Shown here piece after piece: positions 10,101-17,003 of a stretch of DNA of 64,000 nt. The notes under the pieces were generated by a model. The model was not told where the DNA came from. It worked only from the letters and a program-made list of their open reading frames with translations, and ran no database searches. Numbering within the stretch: the stretch's first letter is position 1; the number at the start of each line of letters is the position of its first letter. Made by a program: the position numbers and the translations under genes. Source of the stretch: Microbacterium sp. SORGH_AS_0969 (GTDB lineage Bacteria; Actinomycetota; Actinomycetes; Actinomycetales; Microbacteriaceae); the NCBI RefSeq assembly GCF_030818255.1, contig NZ_JAUTAG010000001.1, positions 3,286,001-3,350,000 on the forward strand, given 5' to 3'.

Positions 10101-12552
10101 CCCCGGCGCGGGTGTTGCCCGTTTCGGTTACGACAAAGTCGGACGCCTGACTTTCTCGCACGACACCCGGTTCGGCATCCGTCGTTTCTCCTACGACGCG
10201 GCCGGTCAGCTCGTCACCGCGACCAATGGGATCGGTGGGGTGACCCGCTACGCGTATGACGAGCGGGGGCGGGTGGTGTCGATCACCGACCCCGCCGGTG
10301 GGGTCACCACCCGCACGTACACGCCGTTGGACAAGGTCGCCTCGCAGACCGACCCGCTCGGGCGGGTCACCACCGCCGACTACGACGCCGCGGGTCGCCA
10401 GATCCGGCAGACCAGCCCCGACGGGACCGTCACGGAGTGGTCGTACGACGACGCCGGCCTGGAGTCCGGGCTGAGCGTGAACGGGCGGAAGGTGACGGAG
10501 ATCCGTCGCGACGCGCGTGCCCGCACGGCGACGATCATCGATCACACCACTGACGAGCCCACCACCCACACCCTCCGGTTCACGCGCCTGGACCGTCTCG
10601 CCGAGCGCACCACGGAGGGTCGCTCGACGCGGTGGGAGTATGACGCCGATGGCGCCCGCACCAGCCTCACCACTCCCGACGGGGTGGCGGTCGAGTACAC
10701 GAGGGATGCCGCCGGGCACCTGACCCGTATCGATCACTCCCGTCTGGGTGCGGTGCACTACACGCGGGATGCGTTCGGGCGGATCCTCGAAGCCCGCGCG
10801 GGCGACAGCCTGCAGACCTGGGAGTACCAGGATGGGTTCCCCGTGGCGCATACCCGCACCGACGCCGACGGCGCCACCCTCACCCGCATCACCCGTGACG
10901 ACGACGGCCGCATCACCGCCGTCGACGGCCCCGACGGCACCACCCGGTACACCCACGACGACGCCGGGCAACTCCTCTCCGCCGTCAGCGACGGACACGC
11001 CAACGCCTGGGAGTACGACACCGCCGGCCGCCTCATCCGCGAAACCCGGGACGACGTGGAGCGCTCGTTCGCGTACGACCTCGCCGGGCAACTCCTCACC
11101 CTCACCGCACCCGATGGGGACACGAGCTACGCCTACGACGGTCAGGGACGCCGCACCCGCGAAACCACTCCGACCGGGTCGACGGAGTACGCGTGGGACG
11201 ACCGCGGGTGGATCCGTGCGATCACCCAGCACACCCCCGACGGGGGACAGCGGCGTACCGACCTGCGCGTGAATGCGCTCGGTGAGCTCGCCGAGGTCGA
11301 CGGCATCCCCCTGACCTGGGATGCCGGGTCCTACGCGTCCGCCCCGCTCACCGTCGGGGACACCGACGTGTTCCACGCCCCCGGCGCTATCACCGGCATC
11401 GGCGACACCTGGACCACCGGCGGATGGCGCGGCACCCGCACCACCACCACCGACGACCCCTGGCAGGCTCTCACCACCGCCAACGCCCTCGGCGGCGGAG
11501 CCGTCGGGATCAGCCCCGCCGGGGGGCTCGAGGTCGCGGGGCTGGAATGGATGGGCGCCCGCGCCTACGACCCCGCCACCCGCGGATTCCTCAGCACCGA
11601 CCCCCTCACCGCACCCGCCGGCGCCGCCTGGTCAGCGAACCCCTACTCCTATGCCGGCAACGACCCCCTCCACGCCACCGACCCCTTCGGCCTGCAACCC
11701 GTCACCGACGAACAACTCACCGCCTACGCCAACGCCCACCAAGGCGCCCTCGCCGCCGCCGGCAACGCCATCGGCGAATGGTGGAACGACAACTGGGAGT
11801 ACGTCGCCGGCGGCGCCATGGTCATCGCCGGAGGCGTCATGATCGCCACCGGCGTCGGCGGCCCGGTGGGGGCCATGCTCATCGGCGCCGGCGCCGACAC
11901 GATCATTCAGAAGGCGACCACGGGAGAGGTCAACTGGGGCCAAGTCGCTCTCAGCGGCGCTTTCGGCCTCGTCCCGGGAGCCGGAGCCGCCAGCGGCCTC
12001 CTCGTCCACGCCGGCGTCAACGCCGCCGAAGGTGCCGTCGAGAACACCGCCCAGTACCTCATCAGCGGGCAACCCATCACCCCCGGCGGACTCCTCTCCA
12101 CCGCCGCCTCCGGCGCGACCATGTCCGCCGTCACCGCCGGAGCCCTCAACCGCATCCCCGCCAGCAACGCGGTCGCCAAACTTGATGAGGTTCCCGTTCG
12201 ACCGTCGGTCACTGACACGACAGTGATTCCGTCCAGCGGCACGACTTTCGTTGCGACTCCCCAAGGCACCATCTACGACGTACCTTCCGGATGGGCGTTC
12301 AGGGAAGCCGACAACGGGAAGGGTCTGGTCGCGCAGGATCCGGATATGGTCGGTGTCATCAACGCGGGCAACAACATGGACTCCAACACCATCCGAATCA
12401 TGGACCCAACGGACCGATATCCAAACGGGTACTCGCGATACAGCAACGACGTCGGGCAATGGCTGGACCCCACAACGGGCAAGCCAGGCTCGAAGCCAGC
12501 GAGCCATATACCTGCCGACTACGAGGGGATTTATCTCCAATGGCCCCAATAG
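7141..12552 (+). CDS. RHS/YD-repeat polymorphic toxin
   Basis: An 1803-aa multi-domain toxin. Residues 1-110 are helical (AFSKLFAANATTAASDARE, then a basic helix) and resemble an LXG/WXG-like T7SS export module; no Sec signal is seen. Residues about 290-370 form a DUF6531-type domain (NPVNSATGNFLEPENDLPFP). Residues about 430-1440 carry dozens of YD repeats of the type YDxxGRxxxxxxPxG, building the RHS shell. The RHS core ends at residues 1470-1510 with GARAYDPATRGFLSTDPL and NPYSYAGNDPLHATDPFG, after which the shell is normally autocleaved. Residues 1520-1680 are a hydrophobic, Gly-rich pre-toxin region, and 1683-1803 the variable toxin tip with PTDRYPNGYSRYSND and GKPGSKPASHIP. The tip has visibly lower GC than the shell, typical of swapped C-termini. 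Toxin activity is not identifiable by eye. The immunity candidate overlaps the last 13 bp. Confidence 0.93.
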   Translation: MSDVDLEVYGAPDLTYDFGLADAVASAANAAAAAVEGQTASRASYVATAKEDFQGAFSKLFAANATTAASDARELASRLRDVSSFIGRLSDAAREENARRKRAREWKARVEARRSNWLDATWDDIFGEEPPPQGGEISPPVFDAAAVPTSPRQTPTAGGGGGGGTSSARPDNLRTFATGNSTLDAELSAHPGRVSSAASQFMATCDFGGIDVGPVVSGFQAWLSANANDTAWANTIAQAFEDAGANGGIGTVSDAALAASLAAAGVSATRQDLVIDPPTAWGGAPTTGFVNDPVNSATGNFLEPENDLPFPAATALLSLTRMYNSLNDGAGVFGLGWSSILDVTLLLGEDDARFVMADGRQIVFGRDGRDWARGTGENYWLTRASAAELAAQGLTAPDGLLVTDNAGAWWAFTTGGDWVAAGAGAGNVMTVLRDASGAVTALEHSRDRRIDVEYVDGLVASVTSSDGRRVEYLYDDDRRLTAVSGPAGTRTYRWNDDDLIDQVTAATGVIECTNVYDAQRRVREQTTEFGRHTRFTYLSGRVTEVADADGSNANTWIADRKGRLVGIIDTDGNRQSMAYDASGNLVSVTDREGRITVHAYDTRGRKTRTVTPDGADITYGYDDHDRITTVVTADGGIVTYDYPNDLERNPSRITDPGGGVTELDWAEGLLRRVEDPEGVVVRFDYDAHGELVATRNADGATARLVRDATGRVTQAITPLGAITRYTYSSEGSLLSREDPDGAIWRYERGPGGVVTAIVDPLGGRTELEYGPHGQLTRTIDPLGRTIDRSFDEFGNVTGVTLPDGAAWGFTHDALSRLREITDPAGGVWTREYDAVGELARTTDPTGVSAEASRSDTTMTVQTAFEETSVRYDSYGRPEKIQDAAGDASLVTYDPCGRPVEVLNADGGLTRLERDRAGRVTAITTPAGRTTRYEYDSCGRPVAAVDPTGARTALEYDADSRVIARVLPTGERVEVEYDATGRVVREHVPGAGVARFGYDKVGRLTFSHDTRFGIRRFSYDAAGQLVTATNGIGGVTRYAYDERGRVVSITDPAGGVTTRTYTPLDKVASQTDPLGRVTTADYDAAGRQIRQTSPDGTVTEWSYDDAGLESGLSVNGRKVTEIRRDARARTATIIDHTTDEPTTHTLRFTRLDRLAERTTEGRSTRWEYDADGARTSLTTPDGVAVEYTRDAAGHLTRIDHSRLGAVHYTRDAFGRILEARAGDSLQTWEYQDGFPVAHTRTDADGATLTRITRDDDGRITAVDGPDGTTRYTHDDAGQLLSAVSDGHANAWEYDTAGRLIRETRDDVERSFAYDLAGQLLTLTAPDGDTSYAYDGQGRRTRETTPTGSTEYAWDDRGWIRAITQHTPDGGQRRTDLRVNALGELAEVDGIPLTWDAGSYASAPLTVGDTDVFHAPGAITGIGDTWTTGGWRGTRTTTTDDPWQALTTANALGGGAVGISPAGGLEVAGLEWMGARAYDPATRGFLSTDPLTAPAGAAWSANPYSYAGNDPLHATDPFGLQPVTDEQLTAYANAHQGALAAAGNAIGEWWNDNWEYVAGGAMVIAGGVMIATGVGGPVGAMLIGAGADTIIQKATTGEVNWGQVALSGAFGLVPGAGAASGLLVHAGVNAAEGAVENTAQYLISGQPITPGGLLSTAASGATMSAVTAGALNRIPASNAVAKLDEVPVRPSVTDTTVIPSSGTTFVATPQGTIYDVPSGWAFREADNGKGLVAQDPDMVGVINAGNNMDSNTIRIMDPTDRYPNGYSRYSNDVGQWLDPTTGKPGSKPASHIPADYEGIYLQWPQ

Positions 12553-12935
12553 ATCCCACAGCACTGATTACTATCTCCGAAAGTAGCACGGTCGATTTCA
12601 TCGGTGTCGACCATCGTCTCACTCTTCGCTTCTCCGGGAGGGAGGTTGTCACCATAGAGACAGATTTCTTTTTGCTCAGGCACGGGGATCCCGAGCAGCG
12701 GTTCGACCCGGACGGTGATAAGAAGACCCTTGGCGAATTCCTCGACCTTTTCGGTCGCACGGTCACAAGTGTTTTCATTGTCGACGGAGAGTTGCAAATT
12801 AAGTTCGATAATCATCTGCTGCTACGGGTGCCGCCTAGCGAAGATTATGAGGCGTGGAGCTACTCTGGCGCCGAGAAGCCTCCGACAAAAATCATCTCGA
12901 TGCCGGGTGGCGAGTTAGCGATTTGGAGCTCCTGA
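12540..12935 (+). CDS. DUF6188-type protein, likely cognate immunity protein
   Basis: A 131-aa protein with FIGVDHRLTLRFSGREV near the start and the C-terminal DYEAWSYSGAEKPP plus SMPGGELAIWSS, a pattern I associate with DUF6188 proteins found beside polymorphic toxins. The ATG at 12540 lies within the last codons of the RHS toxin gene (overlap 13 bp, different frame), so toxin and immunity are translationally coupled. By position it should neutralise the toxin tip immediately upstream in the cytoplasm; this is inferred. A second copy sits at 15190-15582 with strong similarity (GVDHRLTLRFS, DPDGDKK, YEAWSYSG). Its GC content is lower than the surrounding core genes, consistent with transfer along with the toxin tip. 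Confidence 0.75.
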   Translation: MAPIDPTALITISESSTVDFIGVDHRLTLRFSGREVVTIETDFFLLRHGDPEQRFDPDGDKKTLGEFLDLFGRTVTSVFIVDGELQIKFDNHLLLRVPPSEDYEAWSYSGAEKPPTKIISMPGGELAIWSS

Positions 12936-13250
12936 TCCCGCGCTTCGCCCTCCAGGGGTACCCCCGCTCCCGCAAGGATTGCAATTCCGCCTCTCAGAAC
13001 CTGGCGGTACAAAACAAAGTGGACCGTCTCACTCAGTTGCGAGCAGGAGACATTCGTATCAACCAGCAGCAAGTCAACTACGACGGTGTCCGTGTCGGCG
13101 TGAACCGTCCGGACCTGCAGTACTTTCTCGACCGACAGTGACACTATGTGGAGTGGGACCGGACCAGATCGAACAGAGGCCCCCTTCACGAAGAGAGGAT
13201 GTTGGCAACCGATCTCTCGGGATCGTCCATCTTCACACTCTCGACTGATG
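12936..13250 (+). pseudogene. Orphan RHS C-terminal toxin domain, decayed
   Basis: Frame 2 after the DUF6188 gene reads a toxin-like domain without its own shell: VDRLTQLRAGDIRINQQQV, then VGVNRPDLQYFLDRQ, an in-frame TGA at 13139-13141, then YVEWDRTRSNRGPLHEERML and GSSIFTLSTD. The segments either side of the TGA continue one pattern (NRPDLQY...YVEWD...SRG.HE.RI..ND) that I associate with C-terminal toxin domains of actinobacterial RHS proteins. No start codon, ribosome-binding site or complete reading frame is present. It looks like a displaced former toxin tip inactivated by a nonsense change (TGA for CGA or TGG). The intact gene that follows at 13248 would be its old immunity partner. Domain identity is from memory of the pattern. 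Confidence 0.6.
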
Positions 13251-13991
13251 AGCGGACTTATGCAGAGCTTGTTCGGAGACACCTTCTATCCCGCGACGAA
13301 GAGTATGGGATTCATCCGCAGCTCACCCGAATCTCTCGTTCATGCATACAGCGAGTGGTTCGATCGGCTCGGTCACACCTGCCGCATTCAGGTTCATGAA
13401 GCACCCCTGCGAACCGTCATGCCGCTCCTGGAACCTCTCACAGGCGACTCGACACGGATCATCGTCGCCGCGACACGGAGCGCAGAATGGTCGGCAATCT
13501 TCGACAACCTCGCGACAGGGGGAGACCCGGTCAGCGACATCGCGGTCCTGACGAAAGCACGACGTACGGATGGCGTACTTGTCGGCTACTCTCCCGACGA
13601 AAGGGAGACGCCCGACGGCAAGCTCGGGCGGCTCGGCGCCCGAGTCTTCCGCTACACCGAGTACGACCCTGGCAGTCAGCGGTCTATAGCGCCCCCGACC
13701 TGGAGCATCTACCTGGCGCGTCAATCGGGTTCGAAGTGGCTCTTCGAAGCGAAGGGCGAGCCACTGAGCTTCGAGGACCTCAACGTCTACGAGCAGCGCC
13801 GGGTGAAAGACCGATTCACGCCCGAGATGTTGGAGCGGTACTGCCGTGAGCTCGGTATCGACCCCTTCGACGAAGACTTCTATCCCGGACCCTGCTATCT
13901 GGTGGAGAAGCACGTTGATCCCAGCGCGCTCGGCACCATCACCACCTTCGAAGAACAGCAGCGGAAGTGGCAGATCGTTCCGGGTTCCTGA
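13248..13991 (+). CDS. Hypothetical protein, likely immunity to the orphan toxin
   Basis: A 247-aa soluble protein with no signal peptide or membrane segment. It opens MSGLMQSLFGDTFYPATKSM, contains HAYSEWFDRLGHTCRIQ, RSAEWSAIFDNLATGGDP, a mid-region FRYTEYDPGSQRSIAPPTWS, and a C-terminal helical half (YEQRRVKDRFTPEMLERYCR) ending with a Pro-rich tail before FEEQQRKWQIVPGS. I do not recognise the family. Its position directly after a decayed toxin domain, inside a run of immunity-type genes, argues for immunity. The start is uncertain between ATG 13248 and ATG 13260; neither has a strong ribosome-binding site, as expected if it was once coupled to the toxin frame. Confidence 0.6.
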   Translation: MSGLMQSLFGDTFYPATKSMGFIRSSPESLVHAYSEWFDRLGHTCRIQVHEAPLRTVMPLLEPLTGDSTRIIVAATRSAEWSAIFDNLATGGDPVSDIAVLTKARRTDGVLVGYSPDERETPDGKLGRLGARVFRYTEYDPGSQRSIAPPTWSIYLARQSGSKWLFEAKGEPLSFEDLNVYEQRRVKDRFTPEMLERYCRELGIDPFDEDFYPGPCYLVEKHVDPSALGTITTFEEQQRKWQIVPGS

Positions 13992-14041
13992 TCCCGTCGC
14001 ACCAACAGGAAACGGCGGAGAGCAGAGAAGTGAGGCCACAC

Positions 14042-14302
14042 ATGCCAGACATCGAAACTGTCAAGTTCAGATATGCACCCCCAGGGGGCCCTCGGTGGCT
14101 CCCGTCACGGTTGCGACGACGTCGGCTTGAGATCATAGAGGATTGTCCGCCGAACTCCATCGTCGACTTCTACGGCCTGGCTCAACGCTGTCTGGGCGGT
14201 GGTACTGATTTTCAGATGTGCCTCACACTTGCCGGGCGGCTCGCTGACGCCCACGACTCACGATGGGTGGGCTTTCCATTCGCCGCCCCCACGGACGACT
14301 AG
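14042..14302 (+). CDS. Small hypothetical protein, immunity-cluster member
   Basis: An 86-aa basic-then-acidic protein: IETVKFRYAPPGGPRWLPS, an Arg run (SRLRRRRLEIIED), then SIVDFYGLAQRC, FQMCLTLAGRLADAHDSRW and the acidic end APTDD. No known domain is recognised. The preceding stretch contains GGAGAGCAGAGAAGTGAGG, which offers a ribosome-binding site. A frameshifted relative follows at 14350-14608, so this is one of a tandem pair. It lies 50 bp after the larger immunity candidate and probably belongs to the same transcript. A role as toxin antagonist is inferred from context only. Confidence 0.55.
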   Translation: MPDIETVKFRYAPPGGPRWLPSRLRRRRLEIIEDCPPNSIVDFYGLAQRCLGGGTDFQMCLTLAGRLADAHDSRWVGFPFAAPTDD

Positions 14303-14349
14303 GACGCGCAAGACCAGCAGTCTTCAGTGGACCCGTACGAGGGCAGAAA

Positions 14350-14608
14350 ATGTTCACATCCGTAAGATTTCGGCGAACCGCCGGTGTCGGTCCTCAGCGG
14401 ATGCCAGAGCGCTTCAGATCCCGGCGGTATGAGGTTAAAGGGGAGGCGACCGAGCCTCGGATCGTGGACCTCGAGGAGCTTTTCCGAACTCTGTGATGGC
14501 GGACGCAATACAGATCTCCAGCAATGTCTCTCTCTGGCGACGAGGCTCGCCATCGCGGGCGACCCGCGCTGGGTTTCCTATCCCTCCATCGCAGTGGTCG
14601 ACGAGTAG
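14350..14608 (+). pseudogene. Frameshifted duplicate of the 14042 gene
   Basis: The ATG at 14350 opens MFTSVRFRRTAGVGPQRMPE, then SRRYEVKGEA and VDLEELFRTL, where frame 1 stops at 14494-14496. Frame 2 continues at once as CDGGRNTDLQQCLSLATRLA and GDPRWVSYPSIAVVDE to the stop at 14608. Joined, the two parts align along the whole of the 86-aa neighbour (VKFRYAPPGGPRW vs VRFRRTAGVGPQR; MCLTLAGRLADAHDSRWVGFP vs QCLSLATRLAIAGDPRWVSYP). A single indel near 14485-14495 explains the break. It may be a true pseudogene or a sequencing error; relaxed selection in an immunity array makes decay plausible. Confidence 0.6.
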
Positions 14609-14636
14609 TCGGCTCCTTCGATGATCAATCAAAGAC

Positions 14637-15182
14637 ATGGAGCGTGAGGAGTTCGAATTGGCAAAGAGCAGCCCGGTATACGCCATTCGCGAGGGCGACA
14701 TCTTCACAATAGGCATCGACGATCGGCACGTGTACGTGGGGCACGTCATCTGCGAGTACCTGCATGCGTGGTTCGTTGTCATCTTCGACGAATGCAGGAC
14801 AGCATCCGAAGCTCGCGCGAACCCGACCCACGCACTCGCCTCGCGGCCCCTTTTCGGGGCGATCGTGTTCGACGCGAGGTTCCGCCCGGGAATGTGGGAG
14901 CTGATCGGGCATTCCGACTCCCAGCCGGAACGATTCGCCCCCGCGTACAGGACAGGAGATCCTCGCGCCAGAGGCATGAAAATCCTGAACTTCCGGGGTA
15001 CCAAGATGCGCGCGGCCGCCCCAGAGAAAGCCGAGATCTTCCCTCGCAGGACGTACAACTCGCCGTTGGTGTTGGAGAAGGCCGTCCGAGCCCACGCAGG
15101 TCGAGAACGTTGGCTACCGGCGTTCGATGATCTTCTTGTAGCTAACCAGCCAAAATCCGTGGATGTTTTCGGAACATTGTGA
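14637..15182 (+). CDS. Imm26-like immunity protein
   Basis: A 181-aa protein whose first half reads YAIREGDIFTIGIDDRHVY, VGHVICEYLHAWFVVIFDE, a small barrel pattern resembling Imm26-type immunity domains (GDxFxIPLxDG...GxV...VxFFD). The C-terminal half (GMWELIGHSDSQPERFAPAY, ILNFRGTKMRAAAPEKA) is less familiar. The ATG at 14637 has no clear ribosome-binding site, whereas the in-frame TTG at 14658 follows GTGAGGAG at good spacing and would give a start LAKSSPVYAIREGD; the TTG could be the real start, shortening the protein by 7 residues. Neighbours on both sides are immunity-type genes. Family assignment is tentative. Confidence 0.6.
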   Translation: MEREEFELAKSSPVYAIREGDIFTIGIDDRHVYVGHVICEYLHAWFVVIFDECRTASEARANPTHALASRPLFGAIVFDARFRPGMWELIGHSDSQPERFAPAYRTGDPRARGMKILNFRGTKMRAAAPEKAEIFPRRTYNSPLVLEKAVRAHAGRERWLPAFDDLLVANQPKSVDVFGTL

Positions 15183-15189
15183 GTCGAAC

Positions 15190-15582
15190 ATGAGCGCACA
15201 TCATTCTGCACCCGAGATGTTCTCGAACGGCGGCGACCTCGAGTTCATCGGCGTCGACCACCGCCTCACCCTTCGCTTCTCCGAAGGCGATGTCGTCACC
15301 ATCGAGACGGAGTTCGCACTGACCCGTCCAGGCTCAACGGAGGTGCTCCTGGATCCTGACGGAGACAAGAAGGCCCTGGGCGAGGTCTTGGCTCTGTTCG
15401 GGCGACGCGTCACCGGAGCCGAGATCGTGAGCCACGAATTGCGGATCGCGTTCGACGACTCGACCGTGCTGCGAATCCCTCCCGATCCCGACTACGAGGC
15501 GTGGAGTTACTCTGGGCCGGGGAATCCGCGGACACTCGTCATATCGATGCCGGGCGGCGACTTGACAATATGGACCAGCTGA
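15190..15582 (+). CDS. DUF6188-type protein, second immunity copy
   Basis: A 130-aa paralogue of the gene at 12540. Shared blocks are FIGVDHRLTLRFS, VVTIETEF, LDPDGDKKALGEVLALFGR, DPDYEAWSYSGPGNP and VISMPGGDLTIWTS. The N-terminus differs (MSAHHSAPEMFSNGGD). Its codons are richer in G/C than the 12540 copy, so the two probably arrived separately rather than by very recent duplication; this is a visual impression. It starts 7 bp after the Imm26-like stop. It may protect against an allelic toxin tip held by related strains, the usual reason for spare immunity genes. Confidence 0.72.
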   Translation: MSAHHSAPEMFSNGGDLEFIGVDHRLTLRFSEGDVVTIETEFALTRPGSTEVLLDPDGDKKALGEVLALFGRRVTGAEIVSHELRIAFDDSTVLRIPPDPDYEAWSYSGPGNPRTLVISMPGGDLTIWTS

Positions 15583-15600
15583 TAGGGAAGGAGCATCTCC

Positions 15601-15708
15601 GTGCGATCCGTCACTTACGGCCAGATCTTCTTCGCCCACTCGTTGTCTGTCCGTCGAATAGACCGAGCTGCGGTCAACCACGTTCCCCCTCGCAAGTTGT
15701 GCGGATGA
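15601..15708 (+). CDS. Short open frame coupled to the CPCC gene
   Basis: A GTG at 15601 follows AGGGAAGGAGCATCTCC, one of the best ribosome-binding sites in the island, and opens a 35-codon frame beginning MRSVTYGQIFFAHSLSVRRI. Its TGA (15706-15708) overlaps the ATG of the next gene as ATGA. No family is recognised. It is either a leader peptide coupling translation of the downstream gene, or the N-terminal stub of a lost immunity gene. Coding status is uncertain. Confidence 0.4.
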   Translation: MRSVTYGQIFFAHSLSVRRIDRAAVNHVPPRKLCG

Positions 15709-16571
15709 GGCTCCCCTCCGCGCACCTGTGTCGCGTCTGCGGGTACTTCTCAGACGACCCTCCGTGGGGACTCGATGGCCGCTGCCCGACCTACGAGTAC
15801 TGTCCCTGCTGCGGCGTCGAGTGGGGCTACCAGGACTCCCTGCTGACGTCCACCGAACGATTTCGATCGGAATGGGTGCAGCGCGGTGGGATATGGACGG
15901 ACCGCACCGTCCCCGCCGACGGCCTCACGACGAACGAGCGCCTCCAACGCCTCGACACCCACCGGGAAGAAACACCGATGACAGACCTCGCGGGCGAGAT
16001 CATCTTCCATCCGCGGAGCGCGGGCGGCCGCCGCTCGGGTCCGCCGACCGGCGAGAGCTACTTTCCGACGGCCGCCGTTCTCGCGGCCGCCACGTCGGAA
16101 CGCGACGCGTTCGGCATCCGCGTGCACCTTGCCCACGTGCCGTCGGCAGCGCGATGGACGCCCTGCAGCGTCGGCGTGCTCGTCCCGGGCGCGCCGTTCT
16201 CTGAAGCAATGATCCCCGGCGCTCACCTGCTCGTCTACGGAGGCCCGCACGTGGTGGGACAGCTCCGTCTCCTCGGGTCTGCGGACGAGACGAACGCCCA
16301 CGCGCCGGGAATCGCGCGATGGGCGAGCGCGGAGATCACGTCCCTCTGCGGGGACCTCAGCGGCATCCTGGATCCGGCAGTGCTGCGCGACGTCACCGAC
16401 CTGGCCGACCATGCGGAGCCCGGAATCGCGCTGGACCTGCTCTGCGACAAGATTCTCGACGCGGACGCTCCGCTCAATGCCGCGCAGCGCAACCGCCTCC
16501 TCACCGTCGGACGGGCGATGGGCCTCGACGAGACCGTCGCCTTCCTCGGTGACGCGCCTGCGGAAGGATGA
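15705..16571 (+). CDS. CPCC zinc-ribbon / barrel / MafI-like fusion protein
   Basis: A 288-aa protein that looks like two or three immunity modules in one frame. Residues 1-90: Cys-rich CRVCGYFSDDPPWGLDGRCP and EYCPCCGVEWGYQD, a CPCC-type zinc ribbon often seen next to toxins, with RFRSEWVQRGG. Residues about 92-200: GEIIFHPRSAGGRRSGPP and VLVPGAPFSEAMIPGAHLLV, a beta-barrel pattern recalling EF-Tu-type C-terminal barrels. Residues about 215-285: ALDLLCDKILDADAPLNAAQ and NRLLTVGRAMGLDE, resembling MafI-family immunity helices. An internal ATG at 15978 has GGGAAGAA upstream, so a separate shorter product is possible. The ATG at 15705 is chosen from the ATGA coupling to the short frame before it. 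Confidence 0.6.
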   Translation: MRLPSAHLCRVCGYFSDDPPWGLDGRCPTYEYCPCCGVEWGYQDSLLTSTERFRSEWVQRGGIWTDRTVPADGLTTNERLQRLDTHREETPMTDLAGEIIFHPRSAGGRRSGPPTGESYFPTAAVLAAATSERDAFGIRVHLAHVPSAARWTPCSVGVLVPGAPFSEAMIPGAHLLVYGGPHVVGQLRLLGSADETNAHAPGIARWASAEITSLCGDLSGILDPAVLRDVTDLADHAEPGIALDLLCDKILDADAPLNAAQRNRLLTVGRAMGLDETVAFLGDAPAEG

Positions 16572-16957
16572 CCGACATGGATCGACAGCTCCGCGTCACC
16601 CCGCTCAACGCGCAGGTCGCGATTTTCTCCCCGGGCGCGCCCGAGTTCCCGGAGTGGGAGACCGGCGACGAACCGGCCGTGGCGACGACGACGGCAATCC
16701 TGATCGCCACCCGAGACGACCTGGCGGGGGAGGTCACGCTCCGCGTCCGCATCGACGCAGCGCCCGTCGACGGTTTCGCCGAGGTCCTCACCGCAACGCT
16801 TCTCCTCTCCGACGGCGTCGTCGCGTTCGGGTCCTTCCTGTCCGGAGAGATCGAACGGATGCCACTTCCCACCGCCGGCGCCCACCTCGCGACCGTGTCC
16901 GTCGACGTCCCGGGCGAAGCGAGCAGCGTTCTCGTCACCCTGACGCCCGCGTCCTGA
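16568..16957 (+). CDS. Hypothetical protein, immunity-cluster end
   Basis: A 129-aa acidic protein rich in beta strands: RVTPLNAQVAIFSPGAP, EFPEWETGDEPAVATTTAIL, EVTLRVRIDAAPVDGF, ERMPLPTAGAHLATVSVDVP. No family is recognised and there is no signal or membrane segment. Its ATG overlaps the stop of the fusion gene by 4 nt, so it is translated from the same message and probably works with or beside the MafI-like protein. It is the last gene before the housekeeping block; recO begins 46 bp later with its own GTG. GC content is back at the core level here. Confidence 0.6.
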   Translation: MTDMDRQLRVTPLNAQVAIFSPGAPEFPEWETGDEPAVATTTAILIATRDDLAGEVTLRVRIDAAPVDGFAEVLTATLLLSDGVVAFGSFLSGEIERMPLPTAGAHLATVSVDVPGEASSVLVTLTPAS

Positions 16958-17003
16958 GGCGCGGCGCACCGCCGCCTCTCCGCGGCGGGCCCGATAATGG
17001 ACT

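Noticed and set aside
8500..11200. CRISPR-like or satellite repeat array
   Set aside because: The periodicity comes from coding YD repeats; units are degenerate and in frame, without spacers.
9700..11376. 558-codon minus-strand frame opposite the YD repeats
   Set aside because: Shadow frame of the same repeats; repeat period matches the YD unit and no start signal is present.
13139..13141. In-frame TGA as a selenocysteine codon
   Set aside because: No SECIS-like hairpin seen just downstream, family position is not a redox Cys, and the frame has no start; nonsense decay is simpler.
12860..13282. 140-codon minus-strand frame
   Set aside because: Lies opposite the end of the DUF6188 gene and the decayed toxin domain, and its residues match no family; the plus-strand reading is more coherent.
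15501..15704. N-terminal extension of the CPCC fusion gene back to 15501
   Set aside because: It overlaps the DUF6188 gene in another frame and has no conserved content; the Cys-rich domain begins just after ATG 15705.
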